Of a DNA stretch of 64,000 nucleotides, positions 42,673-50,474 are shown one piece after another (within the stretch, counting starts at the first letter, position 1; each line of letters opens with the position of its first letter). The notes under the pieces were generated by a model. That model had not been told where the DNA came from, did no database searches, and worked only from the letters and a program-made list of their open reading frames with translations. The position numbers and the translations under genes are program-made. The stretch spans positions 26,011 through 90,010 of the forward strand of contig CAZPQK010000013.1 in NCBI GenBank assembly GCA_964588695.1, written 5' to 3'. This stretch comes from CAZPQK01 sp964588695. GTDB taxonomy: Bacteria; Krumholzibacteriota; Krumholzibacteriia; WVZY01; JAKEHA01.

Positions 42673-45652
42673 CTTGCGCGTTTCCTCCTTCGCCGGCGGT
42701 GTCCCCATTTGCATCCGATGCAACCGGTGCATGTGTGGCGACACAGACTTTACTCCCAGATCGGGTAGCGACGACCCCGTTTACGGACACCACATCTCCG
42801 GCGGTGGGTGGTGCCGATTTTGTGAGCAGTGGGTCGAGAACAAGGACGCGGACGACTCCCACAGAGTCGTGGAGTTCCATCACCCACGCCTGGCCACCCG
42901 AAGGCCCTTCTAACACTTGGAGGTCTCTTACACGGCCCGACAGTTGAACTGGCGTTCCGTCCTGGTGGGGGTAGAACTCCGGCAATGTCTCTAATACGGA
43001 CAACCCCATCCCAGGGTTCCGATCTTTTTGTGGTTTTTGCAGTTGTGAGGATTTCGGGTGATCGGTTCGGGCTGGCTCGGCGAACAAAACAAGCTGTCGG
43101 GAACTCGACACGCGGGTGGCCCCACGCCGGGGAGATCGACCTCGAAGGTCGCGGGTCGTCGCCCCTGGGTCGATGCGGTGGAAAGCTCCGGACTTAACCA
43201 AATGCCGCGTATCCGACATATTGACAACATCTTGCGAAATTCTATTAAGGAAATCTTCCAGGCTATGGAATCGCCCTCTACCCCGTATACGCCTGATTGC
43301 CTTAGCCACCGGATCGCTAATTCCGCCTAAACTTGACAACGGTGCCCAGACCTTGCCTTCGACCACCCGGTACTCGGTTGCGTCGGAATAATTAATGTCC
43401 GCGGGCTCCAGGAGGTCGGCGTAAGCGGCCGCTATTCGGGTGCTGCGCGCGTCGGACACCGCATTGAGCCAGGCCGCGGCAAACGCAGCTCGGTCTTGAA
43501 CTCGTGCGCGCAACAAATGGGTGGTGATTAGCGCTTCTGCAATGACCGGCTGGCGATCAACGGCTCGGTCGGCAGCAAACAACATGCGTTGGTACCATCG
43601 CTGTGCGTCGGATTGTGGGATGTCCGACTCCGCTGCCGCACGCATGTACCGCGAACGAAGTTCGGCGAGCGTTGCGGGGTCATGGGAAGCTAGTTGTTCG
43701 ATGTCACGGGTTGCGGCGCGACGATCCTGCGCGGTCAGTGCCGACCAGGCATCACGAACCTGATCGCGAAACACCAGATAACCCGCCGTTTCCCTAGCGA
43801 TGAACGCAAGTTCATCGTCTTCGGCCGAACCTCCACCCTCGGGATGTGTCCGGCGTCGCCGCGAAGGCGCATTGGCGTGCGGGTCCGGGCGATGACCAAC
43901 TTCTGACAGTCGCTGGGCGAATGTCAGGTCGCCGCGGCGATAGCGCATGACCGCAAGAAAGACAACTAACCGATCGAACGAGTCAATGCCGAAGCTCGAT
44001 ACCAGTCGCCGCGTGTAACTGGACTCAAACATATAGACGCCGGTCAAGTCGGGATCGGCCAGGGCGGATAGACCTTCGGTTTCGGGCTCCCACGCGGGAG
44101 TTGCTTTCCCGGATAGTTCGTAGCACACCGACACGGCGGTGGACGTGGTGATATCGATCCGCAGCACGCGCTGGTTGGGAAAGGCTTCGCGAGGCGCTTG
44201 TACAAACGACTCGCCGGTTTCGCTGTCGGTGACCATGGCGAAGACGTGACGCAACGGTCGCTCGGACACAACCAGACTACGCTTGCTTCGCACCACAGAG
44301 TGCGGCAACCCCTCTATGTCGGCGGCGACCTGCAGGAGCTTCCGCAGTTTGGCGTCGCGGCGAACCAGCGCACCGAGCGCGCGGTTTTCATTAACCAATG
44401 TTACCAACGGCGTTCCAGAGTGGCGCCCGATTATCCGGGTAATTTTCTCGAGGCCGCCTTTCGGCACGTTGACCGTTTCTGCGGCCAGTTTTACCGCAGC
44501 GCTGGCGCCGAAATGATCCACCACCGGCACGTACGACAAATGTCCGGCCCGAAAGACCTTACCGATTACCGCGAGCGCGTGTGGTCGGTCGGCGGGAGCG
44601 ATTTGCAGATCAATCGCGTTGTGCGTTCGCAAATCCCTCGGAGGTACATAGTGAAATCTTTCGTCGCGCTCGTAGGGATCGAACTGCGTGATTCCGATCT
44701 TTCGCGCGATGCGCGACTGCACTCCCATACCGGTTGCCGGCCCCACGCGGACACCAGCTTCGCGCAAACGCTGCAGTAACAAAAAGTGATTGCGTAGTAG
44801 TCGGGTCGCCCCGGCTTCACGAATCGCGTTGCACTCGTTTCCCACTCGATCGTCACGGTGGTCACTTGCGATTTGGTCCAGCCAGGCGATGTCTTCGCTT
44901 CGAGGATCAAAAAGGTTGGACGCGGTGTCTTCAAAGAAAGACGCCAACAAATCGCCTTCCACGCGCGCTGCAATTCGGGCGGTTCGCCGGTATGCGTCAC
45001 CAAAACGATCGACGGCGGGTGCGACTTTCTTTAACTGCGGGAGTTCCCCACCGGCAACCACATCGGTATCCCCTTCACGCAGCGGAGCGAGCGACTCAAA
45101 CAGGCGGGCCCCTTCCTGGTCGGTCCACCTAACCGGTGGCGCCAACACTGCCGGAAGCGGACCAGACTCAGGAACCGACTGCGAACTGGAAATTCCCTGC
45201 AACGCCGCGTCGCCAAACGAGAGTCGCACTCGCGTGTACAGCGCCGCCGGAATTTCGGTGCCCGGACGCGGAGAAAGAATCGCAACAATGCCGGGACGTG
45301 CACCGCCTTCGTCGGGCGCGAGTGGGTCGGTGGTCGCATCCGACAGCACGCGACTGGTCAACGCGCAGATGCGCTCCAATCCGGCCGCGTCGATCGCAAG
45401 CAAAACCAGGTCGGCATGTTCAACCGGAATGGTAACGCCGTAGATGGGCTTGATTTCGTGTTCGCGTGCGGCGTGATGAAACTCGACAAACCCGTGGGTG
45501 CTGAGATTGTCGGTGAGCGCGATAGCGTCGTAGCCGGCACGCGCGGCAGCGGCGCACAAAGATTCCGGGGACTCGCAGCCCCAACCGATGCTGTAATACG
45601 AATGCGCGCGTAGGAAAGTGAACGGAACGATGCTGCGAGACGTGTTTTTCAT
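42629..45652 (-). CDS. Divergent DnaE (DNA polymerase III alpha) homologue, probably inactive
   Basis: A 1007-residue DnaE-family protein. The PHP domain (residues ~10-110) has RAH where HxH is expected and TDN for TDH, so its metal site is degraded. In the palm, NAIDLQI (345-351) aligns with the catalytic PDIDIDF, keeping one Asp and replacing the next with Gln350. The third Asp may be kept at Asp500 (RIDI). GPATGMG replaces the GRGSAAGS loop. The fingers segment GVYMFESSYTRRL, the helix-hairpin-helix region (LEPADINYSDATEY ... LGGISDPVAKAIRRIRGRGRFHSLEDFL) and the C-terminal OB fold remain. It overlaps lexA, which points to a DNA-damage context like DnaE2/ImuC. Confidence 0.82.
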   Translation of the reverse strand: MKNTSRSIVPFTFLRAHSYYSIGWGCESPESLCAAAARAGYDAIALTDNLSTHGFVEFHHAAREHEIKPIYGVTIPVEHADLVLLAIDAAGLERICALTSRVLSDATTDPLAPDEGGARPGIVAILSPRPGTEIPAALYTRVRLSFGDAALQGISSSQSVPESGPLPAVLAPPVRWTDQEGARLFESLAPLREGDTDVVAGGELPQLKKVAPAVDRFGDAYRRTARIAARVEGDLLASFFEDTASNLFDPRSEDIAWLDQIASDHRDDRVGNECNAIREAGATRLLRNHFLLLQRLREAGVRVGPATGMGVQSRIARKIGITQFDPYERDERFHYVPPRDLRTHNAIDLQIAPADRPHALAVIGKVFRAGHLSYVPVVDHFGASAAVKLAAETVNVPKGGLEKITRIIGRHSGTPLVTLVNENRALGALVRRDAKLRKLLQVAADIEGLPHSVVRSKRSLVVSERPLRHVFAMVTDSETGESFVQAPREAFPNQRVLRIDITTSTAVSVCYELSGKATPAWEPETEGLSALADPDLTGVYMFESSYTRRLVSSFGIDSFDRLVVFLAVMRYRRGDLTFAQRLSEVGHRPDPHANAPSRRRRTHPEGGGSAEDDELAFIARETAGYLVFRDQVRDAWSALTAQDRRAATRDIEQLASHDPATLAELRSRYMRAAAESDIPQSDAQRWYQRMLFAADRAVDRQPVIAEALITTHLLRARVQDRAAFAAAWLNAVSDARSTRIAAAYADLLEPADINYSDATEYRVVEGKVWAPLSSLGGISDPVAKAIRRIRGRGRFHSLEDFLNRISQDVVNMSDTRHLVKSGAFHRIDPGATTRDLRGRSPRRGATRVSSSRQLVLFAEPARTDHPKSSQLQKPQKDRNPGMGLSVLETLPEFYPHQDGTPVQLSGRVRDLQVLEGPSGGQAWVMELHDSVGVVRVLVLDPLLTKSAPPTAGDVVSVNGVVATRSGSKVCVATHAPVASDANGDTAGEGGNAQDGKATPDQPSAGDP

Positions 45653-45729
45653 GCGACGCGCGGATTATAACACGTCGCCGGGTCCGACTCCCGCGCCAGT
45701 GGGCCGGCAGCCCGAGCCGCAAGGACGGG

Positions 45730-46536
45730 TCAGCGGACGATCCGCACCTGCGTGTTAGGATCGGTAACGGCGGGAACAACCAGCAACTGGTCGTTTCGAA
45801 ACACCGGCTCCAGCGGATACCCATACACGGTGGTCAGGTTCTCGGCCGTTAGCACTTGCTCCGGTGATCCCTCCGCGCGCTTGCATCCCCCCTCGAGCAA
45901 GACCACGCGATCGGCATATTGCGCCGCCAGATTGAGGTCATGAAGCACCACCACAACCGCGAAACCATTGCGAGCCCATTGTTGTGCAATGCCCAGGGCG
46001 GCGTGTTGATACTGGATGTCCAGGCTGTTGACGGGCTCATCCAAAAACAGGACTCCGTGACCGCCGTCGTTGCTCCACAGTTGCGCCAAAACTCTCGCGA
46101 GGTGAACACGTTGCGCTTCCCCACCAGACAGCGAGTGTATTAGGCGCTTGCCAAACTCCTCAACGCCCGTCAACCGCATGGCCTGCTCGACAATGTCGTG
46201 ATCCCTCAGCGAGGGTCGGCCGTCGAAATGTGGATAGCGTCCCATCATTACGACGTCTTCGGACAAAAAGCCCATCGCGACTTCGCAATGTTGTGCCAAT
46301 ACCGCGCGGCGTCGCGCCAGCGCGCGCGAAGAATATTGCGTCAACGGGATATTGCGCAACAACACTTGCCCGCTGGTTGGGCGTGTGGTTCCCGAAAGCA
46401 CCCGCAGCAATGTTGTTTTGCCAGCGCCATTGGGTCCGATGATGGCTACCAGCTCACCGTTGCGTGCCTCAAAGTCAAGCCCGCTAAGAATCTCGGCCGA
46501 GCCAACTCGATGAAGAATGTTTACGGCTTTGATCAT
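45730..46536 (-). CDS. hmuV: Haemin ABC transporter ATP-binding protein
   Basis: A 268-residue ABC ATPase of the FecE/HmuV type. Walker A is GPNGAGKTT, the signature is HSLSGGEAQRVHLARVLAQL, Walker B is VLFLDEPVNSLD, and the switch histidine is in VVLHDLNLAAQYADRV. The FLSEDVVMMGRYPHF Q-loop region is typical of haem and siderophore importers. It overlaps hmuU by 4 bp and ends the haem operon, powering import of haem delivered by HmuT. Confidence 0.93.
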   Translation of the reverse strand: MIKAVNILHRVGSAEILSGLDFEARNGELVAIIGPNGAGKTTLLRVLSGTTRPTSGQVLLRNIPLTQYSSRALARRRAVLAQHCEVAMGFLSEDVVMMGRYPHFDGRPSLRDHDIVEQAMRLTGVEEFGKRLIHSLSGGEAQRVHLARVLAQLWSNDGGHGVLFLDEPVNSLDIQYQHAALGIAQQWARNGFAVVVVLHDLNLAAQYADRVVLLEGGCKRAEGSPEQVLTAENLTTVYGYPLEPVFRNDQLLVVPAVTDPNTQVRIVR

Positions 46537-47573
46537 GCGGCCAACCCGTGTCGTTTTTTCTCGCGCAGCAGTATCGAAACGAACAACGGAGCGCCTATGA
46601 CGGCGGTGATGATTCCTAGTGGAAGCTCTTGCGGCGCTAGTACGGTTCGGCTTACCACATCCGAAAGGAGCATAATCATCGCGCCCAGGATCATCGACCC
46701 GGGCAGTAGGATTCGATAGTCCGGCCCTACGATTAGTCGAAGTATATGTGGCACAATTAGTCCAACAAACGCGATGGCTCCAGCTACGGCGACCGATGCA
46801 CCGACCGCCATGGTCGACAGCGTGATCACTGTGACTTTTAACACGGAGACACGAACACCCAGGTAGCTTGCGTCGCTTTCGCCCAAAGCAAACGCGTTAA
46901 GTTGTTTGCCGAGATACGGAATGAACAACGCGGGAATGGTGATAAACGGAAGCAAAGCGGCGGCATTGTGCCAGTTCGCGCCACCCAGACTCCCTAGTAA
47001 CCAAAACGAAATTGTCCGTAACTCTGCATCGTCGGAAACAAAGGTCATTAGCCCGGTTCCGGCTCGCGCAATCGCGTCGATGGCGATACCAGCCAGCAAC
47101 ATTGTGGCAACCAGTGCCTTGCCATTGCTGCGGGCGATCAGATACACCAACCACGTGGTCGCCACCGCCCCGAAGAAGGTAATTACCGACAGGCCGAAAT
47201 ACCCGAGGACACTAAAATGAATTCCAAACACAATCGCAATTGACGCCGCCAAAGAGCCACCAGCCGACACGCCGATAATACCCGGATCTGCCAATGGATT
47301 TCGGAACAACCCCTGAAGCGACGCACCCGCGAGCGACAGTCCCGCACCGACAAGCGCACCCACCACAACCCGCGGAAGACGTATCGACCAGAAGACCGCC
47401 TCCTGAGCCGCGCTAAAGTTTCCGCTCTCCATCAGGCCGGCGCGCACCAGCAGCAACTCGAACAACTGACGGGGATAGATCTTCATCGCTCCGACGCCCG
47501 CGGCTAGAAGTACGGTCAACGCCAGTAGCACGCCGAGGACAACTAGTACTTTATTGGAGTGCGCACGCCACAT
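46533..47573 (-). CDS. hmuU: Haemin ABC transporter permease (FecCD family)
   Basis: The ATG at 47573 lies directly after the hmuT stop (TAAAATG); a GTG at 47588 is an alternative that would overlap hmuT. The ~346-residue permease has about ten membrane segments. FecCD hallmarks are LPRVVVGALVGAGLSLAGASLQGLFRNPLADPGIIGVSAGGSLAAS near the N-terminus, and GAIAFVGLIVPHILRLIVGPDYRILLPGSMILGA later. It moves haem across the inner membrane as a homodimer with HmuV. Confidence 0.93.
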   Translation of the reverse strand: MWRAHSNKVLVVLGVLLALTVLLAAGVGAMKIYPRQLFELLLVRAGLMESGNFSAAQEAVFWSIRLPRVVVGALVGAGLSLAGASLQGLFRNPLADPGIIGVSAGGSLAASIAIVFGIHFSVLGYFGLSVITFFGAVATTWLVYLIARSNGKALVATMLLAGIAIDAIARAGTGLMTFVSDDAELRTISFWLLGSLGGANWHNAAALLPFITIPALFIPYLGKQLNAFALGESDASYLGVRVSVLKVTVITLSTMAVGASVAVAGAIAFVGLIVPHILRLIVGPDYRILLPGSMILGAMIMLLSDVVSRTVLAPQELPLGIITAVIGAPLFVSILLREKKRHGLAA

Positions 47574-47574
47574 T

Positions 47575-48447
47575 TTATCGGCTCGCACGGCTTTCGTTTG
47601 TCACCGGGAACAGTTGGCGATTGAGGTCTAACACGGCAGCGCCCAACCGCGGTCCGAATCCGGACAAATACTGGCCGTCCATGGTCACCACGCGTTTATG
47701 CTTGCCGGCGTTGGTTTGCAGGATTCCAGGCATGTTCCAGATAGCATCCGGCCCGCCCAGCGCTTTAACGCCACTGTCAAACATCAAAACAACATCGGGA
47801 TTGGCAACCACCATCGCCTCGGCATTGAGGGGTCGAAAGTGGGAAAACCCTTGAGCCGCGTTAACTCCGCCCGCCAGGTTGATCATGGTCTCCATTTGCG
47901 TACCTTCTCCGGCAACCATCATGGTTCCCGCACCACGCGCGTAAATAAACAACACGCGTGGAGCGTTGCCGTCAGACGTAGTCACCTTCGACAAATTTTG
48001 ATCGATATCACCGCACAACTTATCGACGAGGCTCGCGTCAGAATCAAAACGCTCGGCGAGCACTCGAATCATTCGCTTGGTTCCCTCGGGAGAGAACTCG
48101 TGCGGAACGGAGAGCATTTCGGCGCCGGCCGAACTCAATTGATCCATCGTCGACTTGTTGATCTCGTTGGGATCTATCACGATGATCGTCGGTGCCAGCG
48201 ACAGCACACCTTCGGCGGAGAGGTTTCGAATGTGCCCGACGCGCGGAACGTCGGCCAGCGTGGGCGGGAAGGTGGAGGTGGCGTCGACACCAACGATGTG
48301 CTCGGCCATCCCAAGTAACACCAACGCTTCGGTGTAAGCGCCTTTCAAGGTAACGATTCGTGGCGCGTTCGCTTTCGTCGTTGCGTTTAACGCCGTAGCG
48401 GACGTCGCCGCAAACAGGCAGACCAACGCCAATAAATGCAGTCTCAT
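47575..48447 (-). CDS. hmuT: Periplasmic haemin-binding protein
   Basis: The start at ATG 48447 follows a GGAGG site with good spacing; an upstream TTG is less likely. The 290-residue protein has a signal peptide (MRLHLLALVCLFAATSATA) and the two-lobed substrate-binding fold of the BtuF/FhuD type. IVTLKGAYTEALVLLGMAEHIVGVDATS opens the first lobe and VLFIYARGAGTMMVAGEGTQMETMINLAGG the second. It takes haem from the outer-membrane receptor and passes it to HmuUV. It sits 21 bp after hmuS. Confidence 0.92.
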   Translation of the reverse strand: MRLHLLALVCLFAATSATALNATTKANAPRIVTLKGAYTEALVLLGMAEHIVGVDATSTFPPTLADVPRVGHIRNLSAEGVLSLAPTIIVIDPNEINKSTMDQLSSAGAEMLSVPHEFSPEGTKRMIRVLAERFDSDASLVDKLCGDIDQNLSKVTTSDGNAPRVLFIYARGAGTMMVAGEGTQMETMINLAGGVNAAQGFSHFRPLNAEAMVVANPDVVLMFDSGVKALGGPDAIWNMPGILQTNAGKHKRVVTMDGQYLSGFGPRLGAAVLDLNRQLFPVTNESRASR

Positions 48448-48468
48448 CAAGTGTGCCTCCAAAACCTG

Positions 48469-49524
48469 CTACTGAGCGTCGCTTAGCAGCGTTCGCGTCA
48501 CGAGTTCGCGCCAGTTTGTGTCTTCGGGAATTCCGGGCTTCCGTTTGCCGAACAATGTGATAATCAATTCGCCGTCCGCAGAAAAGGCTTCAACCGACGT
48601 CACAATGCCGTCTTCGGTGGGCTTGCGCACAACCCAACACTCGGCGATAGCGTCTTCGCGCAGATGAAGATTGAAATCGGGATCCATCACGTTAAACCAG
48701 TTTTCGTAGTCCAGAAGCCGTTCAACTGGACCGGTATGAATCTGGAGCGCGCCGCCGTTGCCGACAAAAACCATGATTGGAAGATTTGACTCGGCGGCAG
48801 CAGTCACCGCGATCCGAACAGCTTTGGTGTCGACGCGGTATGCGTGCCCTTCCGGAGCCAACCGCAGACCTTGTACGCGACCAACTCCGAATTTGCGCAG
48901 CAGCATAAAAAAATCGTGTGTGTCTTGTAGTGCCAGCCACTCTCGCTGAAAACCTGCGACATCTATGTCGGAGTCCGGTTTTTTGTCGGCCTTGGGTTGC
49001 AGCGCGCTGACGGCCACCGCTGACCCCTGATCGCTGGACCGATAACGCCCGACTAGATCGTCGTACTCGTCGACAACCGACTCTTCTTGCAGATAGATTT
49101 TGTGTAAGGCTTCTCCTGCGCCGTTGAAAAACTGAAGACTACGGCGCTCCTTCTTGCCGACGGTCTCTTGTACCGCGAAACCATACTTCCATTGGGTCAT
49201 AAAAAGACGTAGATCGATGTCTTCACCCAGGAAAAGCGCTGCGTGTGGCGACGAGAAGTCCGGGTTCTTGTAGATTCCCTTTCGCTCATGAACCGCGTGC
49301 TCGTTGCGCGTCAGTGCCATGACCTTTCCTAGCTTGGGCACTTCCTGGAGTAACATGCTCCAATCGCCCTCCAGTCGGGTGGCTGTGGCGCCGCACGTCG
49401 TTGCAAGCAACTGGGCTTCGCTGGTATTGAGTTGCGCCGCCGCATCGCGGATTCTGATCTTTGGGTTCTCTTCCTTTAGCGACTGCCAACGCTCGCCAAG
49501 GTTATTCTCTGCACCAATCGACAT
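48469..49524 (-). CDS. hmuS: Haemin-degrading protein HmuS/HemS
   Basis: The start at ATG 49524 begins the domain; upstream codons are unrelated. The 351-residue protein is made of two similar HemS halves, each with helices followed by a beta sheet. The first has MALTRNEHAVHERKGIYKNP, the site of the haem-ligand histidine, and LRLFMTQWKYGFAV. The second has IMVFVGNGGALQIHTGPVERL and WFNVMDPDFNLHLREDAIAECWVVRKP. It binds imported haem in the cytoplasm and releases iron or passes haem on. It is central in the haem operon, just upstream of hmuT. Confidence 0.92.
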   Translation of the reverse strand: MSIGAENNLGERWQSLKEENPKIRIRDAAAQLNTSEAQLLATTCGATATRLEGDWSMLLQEVPKLGKVMALTRNEHAVHERKGIYKNPDFSSPHAALFLGEDIDLRLFMTQWKYGFAVQETVGKKERRSLQFFNGAGEALHKIYLQEESVVDEYDDLVGRYRSSDQGSAVAVSALQPKADKKPDSDIDVAGFQREWLALQDTHDFFMLLRKFGVGRVQGLRLAPEGHAYRVDTKAVRIAVTAAAESNLPIMVFVGNGGALQIHTGPVERLLDYENWFNVMDPDFNLHLREDAIAECWVVRKPTEDGIVTSVEAFSADGELIITLFGKRKPGIPEDTNWRELVTRTLLSDAQ

Positions 49525-49653
49525 GTTTACCGCCTTTTGCTTAGTTTTGCAACGATTCCAGAAACTGAGCGACCGACGACACTTGCCGTCGGTCAACTCG
49601 CTTACCGACTGCGAGCGCGCTGGCTCGCGAAACTCTGCTTGCTCGAAAAACTA

Positions 49654-50409
49654 CTATTGAGCGTACATCGCCTTTACTTTACCCCATGTTGTTTCCTTAA
49701 CGGGCACCGTCTGAACACTCAACTGCAGGTCATCGTAGAGTACTTCGACACCGCCAAGGTCGAATCGGAAATTGTACACACCAACCCAGCCGGTTTCGAG
49801 GTCCGAATCAACAATGGGTGTACCTTGAGTGAGCTCATAACCGTCCCACCAAACACGAAAACTAGAGCCGATTGCTTGCACCGCCATGTGATGCCACTCG
49901 TTCTGTCCCGGCAGACCACTGGGCGTGCTGGTGGTAAACCAGTTCCCCAACTCGGTTGCGCCCATCCCAGCCAACTTGCGAAACTTCAACTGGAGTAGTC
50001 CAAAGTCGATAATGAACTGATAACACGTTGTAAAAGCGTTGTCGGGATCCGCGCGAACGATCAAACCTCGGCGAGTGGAACCGTCTCCGGTGAACACGTA
50101 GCCTTCCCAAAGGTAATCCGAAAAACCCTGGGAATCGGTCAGCGACTTTCCTAATCCGCCCATGCTGGGATCCGAATTCTCCAGGCTTGCCACGGTATGG
50201 TCGCCCGATGGATTGTTGTAACCAGGATCGCCTGCGAGCAGCGTCTTTGCGGTCACGTTGTTGGGAAGCCCAAACGCTGGCGACCAACTCAGGTCCAGCA
50301 CTCCGCCTGAAACGTTCTCTTCTACAATGATCTGCGCCGAGACCGATGAGGTCAGCGCGAAAAGAACACACGTTGCCGCCATGCAGCTTTTTAGCAGTAG
50401 TCCTCTCAT
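49654..50409 (-). CDS. Exported protein in haem operon with C-terminal V-P-V-K-E...W-G.VKA motif
   Basis: The start at ATG 50409 precedes a signal peptide (cleavage after SVSAQ). The 251-residue mature part looks like a laminin-G/concanavalin-like jelly roll: LDLSWSPAFG, YLWEGYVFTGDG, GLIVRADPDN, EWHHMAVQAIGSSFRVWWDGYELTQGTP and TGWVGVYNF. It ends VPVKETTWGKVKAMYAQ, the same short motif as three other exported proteins here. It lies between the surface propeller protein and hmuS on the same strand. A role at the cell surface in haem capture is possible but not shown. Confidence 0.75.
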   Translation of the reverse strand: MRGLLLKSCMAATCVLFALTSSVSAQIIVEENVSGGVLDLSWSPAFGLPNNVTAKTLLAGDPGYNNPSGDHTVASLENSDPSMGGLGKSLTDSQGFSDYLWEGYVFTGDGSTRRGLIVRADPDNAFTTCYQFIIDFGLLQLKFRKLAGMGATELGNWFTTSTPSGLPGQNEWHHMAVQAIGSSFRVWWDGYELTQGTPIVDSDLETGWVGVYNFRFDLGGVEVLYDDLQLSVQTVPVKETTWGKVKAMYAQ

Positions 50410-50474
50410 GTTGCTTGCTCCAATTGTTGGTTTTGAATTGCTAAAGAGCAACCGTGTCCCGTTCACCACGAGCC

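Noticed and set aside
42629..45652. Main replicative DNA polymerase III alpha subunit
   Set aside because: The active-site changes and the link to lexA make a replicative role unlikely.
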